From AP-15 sp963797115 (GTDB lineage: Bacteria > Pseudomonadota > Alphaproteobacteria > ATCC43930 > CGMCC-115725), in the NCBI GenBank assembly GCA_963797115.1, contig CAWCOH010000001.1, positions 744,001-808,000 on the forward strand: a stretch of 64,000 nt of DNA, written 5' to 3'. Below, piece by piece: positions 1-9,757 of the stretch. The notes beneath the pieces were generated by a model. That model ran no database searches. It was not told the DNA's origin and saw only the letters and a list, made by a program, of their open reading frames with translations. Within the stretch, counting starts at the first letter, position 1. Each line of letters begins with the position of its first letter. Made by a program: the position numbers and the translations under genes.

Positions 1-488
1 CGCTTGTAGCCGGACCATTGCAGGCCGTTGATGAAATAGATCATCGCGCCCGGCGTAGCGTAAAAGAGCGCGATGTCGGGCGGGTCCAGCCGACCGCTGC
101 CCAGCGGGGCGACCGCGAGGGCATCGTAGCGGCCGTCGGGCACGCACTCCATCGCGGCCTGGTGGGCGGAGGAATCTTCCGGCGTGCTGTACCAGACGCC
201 CACCATGTGCTCGCCCGAGCGCCATTTGTCGTCCTTGGCCAGCCCGAGGCCGACCACCGCCCGGCACTGGGCGCCGACGAGATCATCGCTGGTGATCCCG
301 ACGGTCCAGCCGAGGCGTGCCGCCTGGGCCACGATCTGGTCGAGCGTGTGGATCGCTCCCGGCCGGCGAATTCGCGGGATAGCCTCCATCTCCTCGCGGT
401 GCTCGAAGAGTTTCATGCCGAACGGGATCGTCCGCAGCTTGAGGAGGCGTTCCAAATCGGCGACAAGCCGGCTCCAGTCTTGACTCAT
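1..488 (-). CDS. DUF169 family protein, 3' end outside window
   Basis: Reading the complement from 488 gives an open frame of about 162 codons running off the window edge, so the C-terminus is missing. The translation starts MSQDWSRLVADLERLLKL and contains the phrases KLFEHREEMEAIP and GWTVGITSDDLVGAQC, which I recognise from the DUF169 (COG2043) family, a group of uncharacterised cytosolic proteins with conserved cysteines. No enzymatic role is known to me. An in-frame ATG at 497 is an alternative start, but the GAGAG stretch sits at good ribosome-binding distance from 488. It is divergent from the hopanoid methylase downstream, so they may share a control region at 489-605. Family call is fairly sure; function is unknown. 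Confidence 0.75.
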   Translation of the reverse strand, partial: MSQDWSRLVADLERLLKLRTIPFGMKLFEHREEMEAIPRIRRPGAIHTLDQIVAQAARLGWTVGITSDDLVGAQCRAVVGLGLAKDDKWRSGEHMVGVWYSTPEDSSAHQAAMECVPDGRYDALAVAPLGSGRLDPPDIALFYATPGAMIYFINGLQWSGYK

Positions 489-605
489 TACAAGCATCTC
501 TCGACGAGGGTTCGGTCGGCAGATTAGTCTCGATATGCCCATTTGTCTTCACGCCTCGCCCCAAAGCGCGGGTGAAGCGAGTAAATGGCGGAGGAGGGAA
601 TTCTC

Positions 606-2153
606 GTGCGGTTTCTCGGCGTCCATCCCGGCCCGCTTCTCTATTCGAAAATATTCCTCCGCCTCGAGCCGCTGGGCCTCGAGCTTGTGGCCCAGGCAGC
701 CCGGCGCGCGGGCCACTCAGTCCGGCTGATCGACCTGCAGGTCGAGGACCACGCTGCGTTTTTTCGAATGCTCGACAGCTGGCGACCGGACGTTGTCGCC
801 TTTTCCTGCAACTATCTCGCGAACGTTCCGGAGGTTGTCGATCTAGCGAAGGCAACGAAGACGCGGTCCCCGCAGAGCTTTGTCTGCGTCGGCGGGCACA
901 GCGCCTCGTTCACCGCCGCCACCCTGATTGAGCACGGCGCGGGGGCGATCGATTGCGTGCTCAAGGGCGAAGGCGAGGCGGCGATCCCGCTCCTTCTCGA
1001 TGCCATTGAAGGCGGTCGGGATATTGCAGTGGTTCCCGGTGCCGTCACCCCAGCGGGGGCGGGACCGCGGCCGGTCTTCGTCAATTCGCTCGACGATTTG
1101 ATGCCCGCGCGAGACTTGTTGCCGCATCGCCGGAAATACTTCCTGGGAACACTTGATCCCTGTGCTTCGATCGAATTCTCGCGAGGCTGCCCGTGGGACT
1201 GCACCTTCTGCAGCGCCTGGACCTTCTACGGGCGCAGCTACCGGGTGGTCGGCCCGCAGCGGGTCGTCGAGGATCTCCAGTCGATCCGCGAACCGGGAGT
1301 CTTCATCGTCGATGACGTCGCCTTTGTGCAGGAGAGGCACGGGATGGAGATTGCCGAGGCGATCATTCGAGCCGGCATCCGCAAAAAATATTATCTGGAG
1401 ACCCGCGGCGACGTTTTACTGCGCAACAAGGACGTATTTCGCTTCTGGCGAAAGCTCGGCCTCGAATACATGTTCATCGGTCTCGAAGCCATCGACGAGG
1501 AGGGACTGCGCAAGCATCGCAAACGGGTATCACTCGGTCGCAATTTCGAGGCGCTCGAATTCGCTCGCTCGCTCGGTATCATGATTGCAATCAATCTGAT
1601 CGCCGACCCGGATTGGGATCACGAGCGCTTTCGCATAGTCCGCGAATGGGGCGTTGAGCTTCCCGAAGTCGTCAATATCAGCGTCAATACGCCCTATCCC
1701 GGGACCGAGAGCTGGATCGCCGAGGGCGGCCGAGTCGCCAGCCGCGACTACCGGTTGTACGACATTCAGCACGCGGTTCTGCCGACGCGGCTACCGCTCG
1801 CCGAGTTCTACGAGGAGTTGGTGGCAACTCAACGCGCCTTCTATCGCAAACATCTCGGCTGGCAGCGGGTCATGAGCACCGCGGGGGTCATTGCCGGAAA
1901 TTTGATGCACGGCCAAACCAACTTCCTCAAAAGCCTCTTCCACCTCGATCGTGTGTTCCGGCCGGAATTTCTGCTCGCCGATCACGCTTTGCCGGTGGAG
2001 TACCAAATACCCTTGCCACAGCCTCCCGCCGCCGGACCAGCGTCCCCTAGCAACAGTCTCTATATCCACCCGCCACGGGGACGCAAAGGCCGCGCGATCG
2101 ATCGCGCAACCGAGCGTTTTGTCGAAGACACCCGAGTGGGAACTTCTCTGTGA
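606..2153 (+). CDS. hpnR: Hopanoid C-3 methylase (B12-binding radical SAM)
   Basis: Likely transfers a methyl group to C-3 of bacteriohopanoids, using a cobalamin domain and a radical SAM domain. The N-terminal ~130 residues look like a B12-binding Rossmann domain (GLELVAQAARRAGH, then CVGGHSASF and LKGEGE). The radical SAM cluster motif is CPWDCTFC, Cys 195, 199 and 202 counted from the GTG start. The segment ending in NISVNTPYPGTESW is characteristic of HpnR, and the length of about 515 residues fits. I prefer GTG at 606 because GGAGGGA lies six bases upstream; an in-frame ATG at 585 would add seven residues and has a poor site. No shc or other hpn genes are nearby, so it stands alone. Another B12 radical SAM methylase is the main alternative. 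Confidence 0.72.
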   Translation: MRFLGVHPGPLLYSKIFLRLEPLGLELVAQAARRAGHSVRLIDLQVEDHAAFFRMLDSWRPDVVAFSCNYLANVPEVVDLAKATKTRSPQSFVCVGGHSASFTAATLIEHGAGAIDCVLKGEGEAAIPLLLDAIEGGRDIAVVPGAVTPAGAGPRPVFVNSLDDLMPARDLLPHRRKYFLGTLDPCASIEFSRGCPWDCTFCSAWTFYGRSYRVVGPQRVVEDLQSIREPGVFIVDDVAFVQERHGMEIAEAIIRAGIRKKYYLETRGDVLLRNKDVFRFWRKLGLEYMFIGLEAIDEEGLRKHRKRVSLGRNFEALEFARSLGIMIAINLIADPDWDHERFRIVREWGVELPEVVNISVNTPYPGTESWIAEGGRVASRDYRLYDIQHAVLPTRLPLAEFYEELVATQRAFYRKHLGWQRVMSTAGVIAGNLMHGQTNFLKSLFHLDRVFRPEFLLADHALPVEYQIPLPQPPAAGPASPSNSLYIHPPRGRKGRAIDRATERFVEDTRVGTSL

Positions 2154-2195
2154 GCCCGGTTAGCCAGCGCTGAGGCTCAGACGGTCGATTCACTC

Positions 2196-2290
2196 GGTCG
2201 TCATGGCCGGGCTCGTCCCGGCCATCCAAGAGAAGCGGCACAGGCCTACCGGTGTCCGTGGATACCCGGCACAAGGCAGGGCAAGACGAT
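2196..2290. repeat. Composite palindromic intergenic repeat, copy 1
   Basis: The stretch holds an inverted repeat, GGCCGGG and CCCGGCC around a five-base loop at 2205-2223, followed by a second arm resembling CCCGGCACAAGGC. The same two-part unit occurs in reverse orientation at 54408-54515. Elements of this form are common between genes in Bradyrhizobium-like genomes. The rest of 2154-2366 shows no gene. Confidence 0.6.
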
Positions 2291-2366
2291 CACGCTGAGG
2301 CTGAATCAGTTGACTGAATCTAAGCGCAAGCTAGCTGGCTAGGGGTGCCATGAGGCGTCGCGCTGA

Positions 2367-3803
2367 TTAAGGTGAAGAAGCAACCGCCTCGGGATTAACC
2401 ACCTTGCCCGGGTTCATGATGTTGGCGGGGTCGAGCGCATGCTTGATGCGGCGCATCAGCTCGATTTCGAGCGGCGGCTTGTAATGGGTGATCTCGTCGC
2501 GCTTCATCGTGCCGACGCCGTGCTCGGCGCTGATCGAGCCGTGCAGCTCGCGGACGACGCCATGGACGATGTCGTTGAACTCCTGCCAGCGGGCGAGATA
2601 GGCCGCCTTGTCCATGCCTTCCGGCTGGGTCAGGTTGAAGTGAATGTTGCCGTCGCCGACATGCCCGAAGGCGATCGGCCGTATCCCCGGCAGCCGGTCG
2701 CAGACCGCCTTGCTGGCGCAGGTGACAAACTCGGCAACCTGGCTCACGGGCACCGCGACGTCGTGCTTGATCGAACCTGAGTAGAGCTGCGCCTCGACGA
2801 TCGCCTCGCGGATTCGCCACAATTCCCTGGCCTGTGCGCCGCTTTCGGCAATGACCCCGTCGGCGACCAATCCCTCTTCCAAAGCGGCTTCGAGCAATCT
2901 CTCGAGCAGGGCGCGGATACCGCTCTCGGTCTGGCTCGACGACATATCGAGGAGCACGTACCACGGGTGGCGAGCCGCCAGCGGATCGATCGTGCCGGGA
3001 ATATGGGCCAGTGCCAGATCGAGCCCGGTACGCGGGATCAGCTCGAATGCTGTCAACTGGTCGGCGGTGACCGCGCGGGCGCGGGCGAACAGGCCCATCG
3101 CGTCGTCGATCCGAGTTAGCCCCAGAAAGGCGGTCTCGACTTCGCGCGGCTTGGGGAAGAGCTTAAGGGTCGCTGCGGTGATGATGCCGAGAGTGCCCTC
3201 GCCACCGACGAAGAGCTGCTTCAGATCGTAGCCGGTGTTGTCCTTGCGCAGCCCGCGCAATCCGTCCCAGACGCGGCCGTCCGGCAGCACGACTTCGAGG
3301 CCCAAGGTCAGCTCGCGGGTGTTGCCGTAGCGCAATACCGCAATCCCGCCGGCGTTGGTCGACAAATTGCCGCCGATTTGGCAACTCCCCTCGGCGCCGA
3401 GGCTCAGCGGAAACAGCCGGTCGGCTTCGGCGGCGGCCCGTTGCAGATCGGCAAGAATACAGCCGGCCTCGACGGTCATCGTGAAATTGACGGGGTCGAT
3501 GGCGCGCATCCGGTTCATGCGGCCGAGTGCCAGGACGATGTTGTGGCCGTCCTCGGGAGGGACGCCGCCCCCGACCAGCCCGGTGTTGCCACCCTGCGGC
3601 ACGATCGGCAGCTTCGCCTGCCCGCAGATCCGCACCACCGCTGCCACCTCTGCGGTTGATGCGGGGCGGACGACCAGCCGGGTCGCGCCGCGGTAGAGGC
3701 CGCGCGCCTCGACGAGAAAGGGTTCCTGGTCGCAAGGTTCGGCGATCCAGCCCCGCGGGCCCGCGACCGCCTTGATATGCTCGATTGCCGCCTCGATCTC
3801 CAT
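2367..3803 (-). CDS. FAD-linked oxidase, D-2-hydroxyglutarate/D-lactate dehydrogenase type
   Basis: Predicted flavoenzyme that oxidises a D-2-hydroxy acid to the 2-oxo acid. The N-terminal PCMH-type FAD domain carries PQGGNTGLVGGG at residues 69-80 and GGNLSTNAGG further on; the C-terminal domain has GHVGDGNIHFNL and EHGVGTMKRDE, the metal and substrate region of the GlcD/D2HGDH family. The length of 478 residues is normal. ATG at 3803 is chosen because GGAAGG lies seven bases upstream, whereas it almost touches the earlier ATG at 3809. It lies 17 bases downstream of the sua5 gene on the same strand, so the two are probably cotranscribed. Which hydroxy acid is used cannot be told from sequence. 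Confidence 0.85.
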   Translation of the reverse strand: MEIEAAIEHIKAVAGPRGWIAEPCDQEPFLVEARGLYRGATRLVVRPASTAEVAAVVRICGQAKLPIVPQGGNTGLVGGGVPPEDGHNIVLALGRMNRMRAIDPVNFTMTVEAGCILADLQRAAAEADRLFPLSLGAEGSCQIGGNLSTNAGGIAVLRYGNTRELTLGLEVVLPDGRVWDGLRGLRKDNTGYDLKQLFVGGEGTLGIITAATLKLFPKPREVETAFLGLTRIDDAMGLFARARAVTADQLTAFELIPRTGLDLALAHIPGTIDPLAARHPWYVLLDMSSSQTESGIRALLERLLEAALEEGLVADGVIAESGAQARELWRIREAIVEAQLYSGSIKHDVAVPVSQVAEFVTCASKAVCDRLPGIRPIAFGHVGDGNIHFNLTQPEGMDKAAYLARWQEFNDIVHGVVRELHGSISAEHGVGTMKRDEITHYKPPLEIELMRRIKHALDPANIMNPGKVVNPEAVASSP

Positions 3804-3820
3804 AACCATGCCTTCCGGAA

Positions 3821-4850
<1,030 letters not shown>

Positions 4851-4935
4851 GGCCCGATCGTACGCTTAGGAACCCGCGGTTTCCCCGGCCGGGGTTTCTC
4901 TAAATCGGAGTTCGCGGCACTGACGACCGTCAAAT

Positions 4936-4948
4936 TGTCATATTGACA
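4936..4948. promoter_or_regulatory. Inverted repeat TGTCA-N3-TGACA, possible operator
   Basis: A perfect five-base inverted repeat with a three-base centre lies about 85 bases upstream of the sua5 start, in the divergent region before the next gene. It could be a regulator site, but I cannot name a regulator, and short palindromes also occur by chance. Confidence 0.25.
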
Positions 4949-5010
4949 CGATATCTCTACGAATATCGGCACTCTGAGCGGGTGCGGGAGTGTCCTTGTG
5001 GGAGTTGGCG

Positions 5011-5150
5011 ATGCCTGATCTCGACCTGATAAAACAGGGCGAACAGGAGGTGTGGGACCGGCTGGGAGGTTCGCCCGGGCCGGTCGGGCAATCCCGCCGG
5101 CCGGCCGCGCGGCTGCCGCGACCACGTCAACCGCGTCGCTGTAGCACGGC
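5011..5150 (+). pseudogene. Remnant of a DUF5681 domain gene
   Basis: An ATG at 5011 opens a frame reading MPDLDLIKQGEQEVWDRLG. A shift by one base at about 5070 gives RPGRSGNPAGRPRGCRDHVN, which is the DUF5681 signature (GQSGNPAGRPKGxRN) of small, probably phage- or mobile-DNA-associated proteins of unknown role. The frame is lost again shortly after. The rest of 4851-5338 shows no convincing gene. This is a decayed fragment, not a working gene. Confidence 0.55.
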
Positions 5151-5338
5151 CGATTATCTTTTTGCGGCCCATCAATGCGCCCGAATTCCTACGCTCCGGG
5201 TCGGGCGCCAGCTCCGCCGGCCGCGGGAACTCCGCAACTCGCCCAGTTGTTCTCAACTCCTGGAGAGCGGCATCCGCCTGCGGAGTACGGTCCCCTCAGC
5301 CGCGACGCTGGTCTGGTCCCGCTTGAGTGGAGGACGCA

Positions 5339-6875
5339 GTGGCTCGCAGCGATGTTCTGATCATCGGCGCTGGCCCGACGGGTCTGGTTCTGGCGCTCTG
5401 GCTGACCAAGCTTGGCGCCCAGGTGCGCATCGTCGACAGGGCGGCCGAGCCGGGGACCACCTCGCGGGCCTTGGCGGTTCAGGCGCGAACGCTCGAACTC
5501 TACCGACAGCTGGACCTTGCCGACGCGATTGTGGAACGCGGCCACAAGGTTCCCGCCGTCAATCTCTGGGTGAAGGGCGAACCGGCGGCGCGCCTGCCGT
5601 TTGAGGCGATCGGCTCGGACCTGACGCCATATTCCTTTCTCCAGATCTTTCCCCAGGACCAGCACGAGCGCCTTCTGATCGAGCGGCTCGAGCAACTCGG
5701 CGTCTTGGTCGAGCGGCAAACCGAACTGATCGGCTTTACCGACGGGGGCGATTGCGTCAGCGCCCGCCTTCGGTGGCCCGGAGGTCATGAGGAATTCTGC
5801 GAGGCGAGCTACATCGCCGGGTGCGATGGCGCGCGCTCCATCGTGCGCGAAACGATCGGTGCCGGTTATCCCGGCGGAACCTACCGGCAGATCTTCTACG
5901 TCGCCGACGTCGAAGCGGCCGGCCGCCCAGTCGACGGCGAGCTGCACGTCGATCTCGACGAGGCCGATTTCCTGGCCGTCTTCCCCCTGGCCGGAGAAGG
6001 ACGGGCCCGGCTTATCGGCACGGTCCGTGACGAGCGAGCCGATCGTGCCGACACGCTCAAATTCGAAGACGTCAGCAACCGGGCGATCGAGCACCTCAAG
6101 GTCGAAGTTCAGGGAGTGAACTGGTTTTCGACCTATCATGTGCATCACCGAGTGGCCGACCATTTCCGCAAGGGCCGCGCCTTCCTGCTGGGCGATGCCG
6201 CGCACATCCACAGTCCCGCGGGCGGTCAGGGCATGAACACCGGGATTGGCGACGCCATCAATCTGGCCTGGAAGTTGGCGGCCGTCCTGGCCGGCCGCGC
6301 ACCCGACAGGTTGCTCGACAGCTATGAAGCGGAGCGGATCGGCTTCGCCCGCCGTCTCGTCGCGACTACCGATCGCGCATTCAGCCTTGTCACCGCCGAA
6401 GGCCGGATCGCCGATATCCTGCGCACCCGTGTAGTACCCGTATTATTTCCTCGAAATCATCTCGTTCGAGGGAGTGCGCGAGTACATCTTTCGGACGGTC
6501 TCGCAAATCACTCTGAATTATCGCGACGGTCCGCTGAGCTCGGGCTCTGCCGGTCATGTTCATGGCGGCGATCGACTGCCGTGGGTGTCCGTCGATGGAA
6601 GCGACAACTTCGCGACCCTTGGGGCCATGACCTGGCAGATCCATGTCTATGGAACGGCCAGCGCCGAGCTCGCCTCTTGGTGCGCGGATCACCAAGTTCC
6701 GCTGCATGTCTTCGATTGGCGATTGGAGCATGAGGCGGCCGGGTTGGCCCGCGATGCTCTATACCTGTTGAGACCGGACACTTATCTGGCGCTCGCCGAC
6801 CCCTCTGGCGCGCCGGGCGTTATCGATCGCTATTGCGCCGAGCGCGAGATCCGGCTCAGCACGGGGTCGGGCTGA
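5339..6875 (+). pseudogene. FAD-dependent aromatic monooxygenase (PobA/MhpA type), single-base frameshift
   Basis: Class A flavin hydroxylase of the FAD_binding_3 group, which hydroxylates phenolic rings with NAD(P)H. The first frame shows the Rossmann GxGxxG (IIGAGPTGL), the DG motif (GCDGARSIVRE) and the GD motif (LLGDAAHIHSPAGGQGMN). The C-terminal thioredoxin-like domain continues in another frame from about 6474 (YIFRTVSQITLNYRDGPLS). Removing one A from the AAA at 6454-6456 restores a 515-residue protein reading PRIISFEGVREYIF across the joint, which is the usual family length. GTG at 5339 has GGAGG five bases upstream. The substrate is unknown; the nearby catabolic genes suggest aromatics. 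The frameshift may be real or a base-calling error. Confidence 0.8.
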
Positions 6876-6973
6876 GCTGACCCACAAAGTGCCCTCTGGG
6901 CTCCACGCTGCCCCGCATTTCGCGATGCTTTTTGCCGCAGGTCCGAGCGGATTTCGGGGAACAGCCCAGATGA

Positions 6974-7017
6974 TTGACATCCCGGTTCCGCGCACCAGGT
7001 TAGAACAGTTCTAACCT
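6974..7017 (+). promoter_or_regulatory. Promoter with perfect palindromic Fur-family-like operator
   Basis: A TTGACA -35-like hexamer at 6974-6979 is followed at 17-18 bases by a -10 region that lies inside a perfect inverted repeat: AGGTTAGAAC, one A, then GTTCTAACCT (6997-7017). The core TTAGAA-N3-TTCTAA matches the known Irr/ICE-type box of rhizobial iron regulators and is close to PerR-type boxes. The site precedes the catalase relic and katG, so peroxide or iron/haem control of katG is the obvious reading. The regulator itself is not in the window. Confidence 0.6.
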
Positions 7018-7044
7018 ATCTGCAGTTCCACCGTGGAGCTAAAA

Positions 7045-7244
7045 ATGGACCGTGAGACCCTGACGACCGCCGGTGGTATCCCGGTCGGCGACAATCACCG
7101 CCGGACCGCGCGGCCCGCTCCTGGTGCAGGATTGGCAGCTCTTCGAGAAGCACGCCCCTTTCAACCGCTAGCGCATCCCGGAGCGCGTAGTGCATGCGAA
7201 GGCCTCCAGCGCCTAAAGCACGCTCACCGTCACCGGCGACAAGC
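7045..7244 (+). pseudogene. 5' remnant of a monofunctional haem catalase (katA/katE type)
   Basis: From ATG 7045 (GGAG lies six bases upstream) the frame reads MDRETLTTAGGIPVGDN, the N-terminus of a clade 3 catalase. After a frameshift near 7110 the homology resumes with GPLLVQDWQLFEKHAPFNR, a stop, RIPERVVHAKASS, a second stop, and TLTVTGDK. In catalases these follow one another as xGPRGPVLLQDxxLIEKLAHFxRERIPERVVHAKG. The remainder of the catalase is gone and katG starts 24 bases later. It is a clear relic with at least one indel and two nonsense codons. Confidence 0.85.
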
Positions 7245-7267
7245 TGCAAACTGAGGACGAGGGAAAT

Positions 7268-9457
7268 ATGTCAGGTGAAAGCAAGTGCCCAGTGTCGGGC
7301 GGGCATCACGGACCCACGGCCGCCAGGGCCAGGTCGAACCGTGACTGGTGGCCGAACCGGCTGAACCTTGAGGTTCTCCACCAGCACTCCGCCTTATCCA
7401 ATCCGATGGGCGAGGCGTTCGACTATGCCGAGGAATTCAAGAGCCTCAACCTGCACGCCGTGATCGATGACCTTCACGCCGTGATGACGGATTCGCAGGA
7501 CTGGTGGCCGGCCGATTTTGGCCACTACGGGGGGCTGTTCATTCGGATGGCGTGGCACCTTGCGGGCAGCTACCGCATCGGCGACGGCCGCGGCGGCGCC
7601 GGGGCCGACCAGCAGCGTTTCGCACCGCTCAACAGCTGGCCGGACAACGCGAGCCTCGACAAGGCGCGCCGGCTCTTATGGCCGATCAAGCAGAAATACG
7701 GCCGGAAAATCTCCTGGCCCGACCTGATGATTCTCGCCGGCAACGTCGCCTTAGAGTCGATGGGCTTCAAGACCTTCGGTTTCGGCGGCGGGCGCGAGGA
7801 GGCCTGGGAGCCCGACGGATCGATTTACTGGGGCCCCGAAGGTAAGTGGCTGGCGGAGGAGCGCTACAGCGGCGACCGCGATCTGCAGAACCCGCTCGCC
7901 GCTGTGCAAATGGGTCTGATCTACGTCAACCCGGAAGGCCCGAACGGCAACCCGGATCCGCTCGCGGCGGCCAGGGACATTCGCGAGACCTTCCGCCGCA
8001 TGGCGATGAACGACGAGGAGACGGTGGCACTGATTGCCGGCGGTCACACCTTCGGCAAAACCCACGGCGCCGGCGATCCGACGCTGCTGGGCCCTGAGCC
8101 GGAAGCTGCCCCGATCGAGGAGCAGGGCTTCGGCTGGAAGAGCCGATATGGCACAGGCAAAGGGCCTGACGCGATCACCGGCGGCCCTGAAGTCATCTGG
8201 TCGCAGACGCCGACGAAGTGGAGCAACCACTTCTTTGAGAACCTGTTCAATAACGAATGGGAGCTGACGAAGAGCCCGGCCGGCGCCTGGCAGTTTAGGG
8301 CGCAGGGCGGCGCCGCAACGATTCCGGACGCCTTCGACCCGTCGACGCGGCACGTGCCGACCATGCTGGTCACGGACCTCGCGCTGCGGGTCGATCTGGT
8401 TTACGAAAAGATTTCGAGGCGCTTCTACGAGCACCCGGATGAGTTCGCAGACGCGTTCGCCAGAGCGTGGTTCAAGCTGACGCACCGTGACATGGGCCCG
8501 AAGGTGCGCTATCTCGGCCCGCTCGTCCCGCAGGAGGCGCTGATTTGGCAGGACCCGATCCCCGCAGTCGATCATCCACTGATCGGGGACGAGGACATCG
8601 CCGCTCTGAAGGCGAAAATCCTCGGGTCTCGTCTGTCGGTTTCCCAGCTGGTCTCGACGGCTTGGGCGTCGGCGTCGACGTTCCGCGGCTCCGACAAGCG
8701 TGGCGGAGCGAACGGCGCGCGCATTCGCTTGGCACCGCAAAAGGACTGGGAAGTCAACCAGCCGGCGAAGCTGCGGGAGGTGCTGCCGACGCTCGAAGCG
8801 ATCCAAAGGGATTTCAATGCTTCGCAGACTGGCAGGAAGAAGGTCTCTCTTGCTGACCTGATTGTTCTCGGCGGAGGCGCAGCGATCGAGAAAGCCGCGA
8901 AGGCCGCTGGGCACGACGTCAGGGTCCCGTTCACGCCCGGTCGCGTGGACGCCTCGCAGCAGCAAACCGACGTCAACTCCTTCACGCCGCTCGAGCCGAC
9001 CGCCGACGGGTTCCGCAACTATCTTCGCGGCGAGCAGCGCTTGTCTCCCGAGGAGCTGTTGGTCGATCGGGCGCAACTGCTGACCTTGACGGCGCCCGAG
9101 ATGACAGTTCTTGTGGGTGGCCTGCGCGTCCTGGGTGCAAATGCCGGGAGTTCCACGCACGGCGTCTTCACCAAGCGGCCCGAGACGCTGACGAACGACT
9201 TCTTCCTCAATCTGCTCGACATGAGCACGCAATGGCAGCCGTCCGCCGGCTCCCCAGGCGTGTATGAGGGCCGCGACCGGAAGACGAACGAGGTCAAGTG
9301 GACCGGCACCCGTGTCGACCTGATCTTCGGTTCGCACTCCCAGCTGCGCGCCCTCGCGGAGGTCTACGCGTGCGCGGACTCGAAGGAGAAGTTTGTGAAA
9401 GACTTCGTGGCGGCATGGACCAAAGTGATGGACCTCGATCGCTTCGACCTTGCCTAA
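7268..9457 (+). CDS. katG: Catalase-peroxidase KatG
   Basis: Bifunctional haem enzyme that removes hydrogen peroxide as catalase and broad peroxidase. The 729 residues match the usual length, with both peroxidase domains present. Distal Arg 93, Trp 96 and His 97 lie in FIRMAWHLAGSYR; the Trp-Tyr-Met adduct would be Trp 96, Tyr 219 (LIYVNPEGP) and Met 245; the proximal haem ligand is His 260 in LIAGGHTFGKTHG. The start ATG is preceded by GAGGACGAGGG. There is no own promoter visible between the catalase relic and katG, so it probably uses the promoter and palindromic operator at 6974-7017. No indels are seen in this long gene. Confidence 0.97.
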   Translation: MSGESKCPVSGGHHGPTAARARSNRDWWPNRLNLEVLHQHSALSNPMGEAFDYAEEFKSLNLHAVIDDLHAVMTDSQDWWPADFGHYGGLFIRMAWHLAGSYRIGDGRGGAGADQQRFAPLNSWPDNASLDKARRLLWPIKQKYGRKISWPDLMILAGNVALESMGFKTFGFGGGREEAWEPDGSIYWGPEGKWLAEERYSGDRDLQNPLAAVQMGLIYVNPEGPNGNPDPLAAARDIRETFRRMAMNDEETVALIAGGHTFGKTHGAGDPTLLGPEPEAAPIEEQGFGWKSRYGTGKGPDAITGGPEVIWSQTPTKWSNHFFENLFNNEWELTKSPAGAWQFRAQGGAATIPDAFDPSTRHVPTMLVTDLALRVDLVYEKISRRFYEHPDEFADAFARAWFKLTHRDMGPKVRYLGPLVPQEALIWQDPIPAVDHPLIGDEDIAALKAKILGSRLSVSQLVSTAWASASTFRGSDKRGGANGARIRLAPQKDWEVNQPAKLREVLPTLEAIQRDFNASQTGRKKVSLADLIVLGGGAAIEKAAKAAGHDVRVPFTPGRVDASQQQTDVNSFTPLEPTADGFRNYLRGEQRLSPEELLVDRAQLLTLTAPEMTVLVGGLRVLGANAGSSTHGVFTKRPETLTNDFFLNLLDMSTQWQPSAGSPGVYEGRDRKTNEVKWTGTRVDLIFGSHSQLRALAEVYACADSKEKFVKDFVAAWTKVMDLDRFDLA

Positions 9458-9491
9458 TCCATCTCGCAGCCCCCAAGGTCCCGCCCGCCCC

Positions 9492-9530
9492 TCCCTAGTC
9501 CCCCGCTTGCGGGGGAGGGTGCGGGTGACC
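9492..9530. repeat. REP-like GC palindrome, possible katG terminator
   Basis: A perfect seven-base stem CCCCCGC / GCGGGGG with a TT loop lies at 9500-9515, followed by GAGGGTGCGGGTGA. It resembles the hairpin-plus-tail units at 33526, 44978 and 45404. There is no T run, so a rho-independent role is uncertain. I see no gene in the rest of 9458-9757. Confidence 0.5.
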
Positions 9531-9757
9531 GGGCCGGCAAAGTGGCTGGCGAGCGTCTCTATTAGAATCAGGCCACCGTGCCGTCGCAGTTAGGAATTGT
9601 CGATCATCCTCTGGCGGCGGCAGGAGTTGACAGTGCGCCCCGATTGTTGAAGCTGCGATAATCTTCGCAACGAAGAGGATCACCGTAAAGGGGAGCAGAC
9701 AATAACGGGCGTATGCCCGGAGTGACATCGCCCATCGGCCTCTGCTAAAGCGGGCCG

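Noticed and set aside
283..855. Long minus-strand frame overlapping the DUF169 and hpnR starts
   Set aside because: Its translation is low-complexity Arg/Pro/Gly-rich and shows no family; it mirrors the third-position GC of the real genes.
9492..9530. Rho-independent terminator of katG
   Set aside because: The stem is strong but no T run follows on either strand, and the sequence fits a dispersed repeat better; kept as a repeat.
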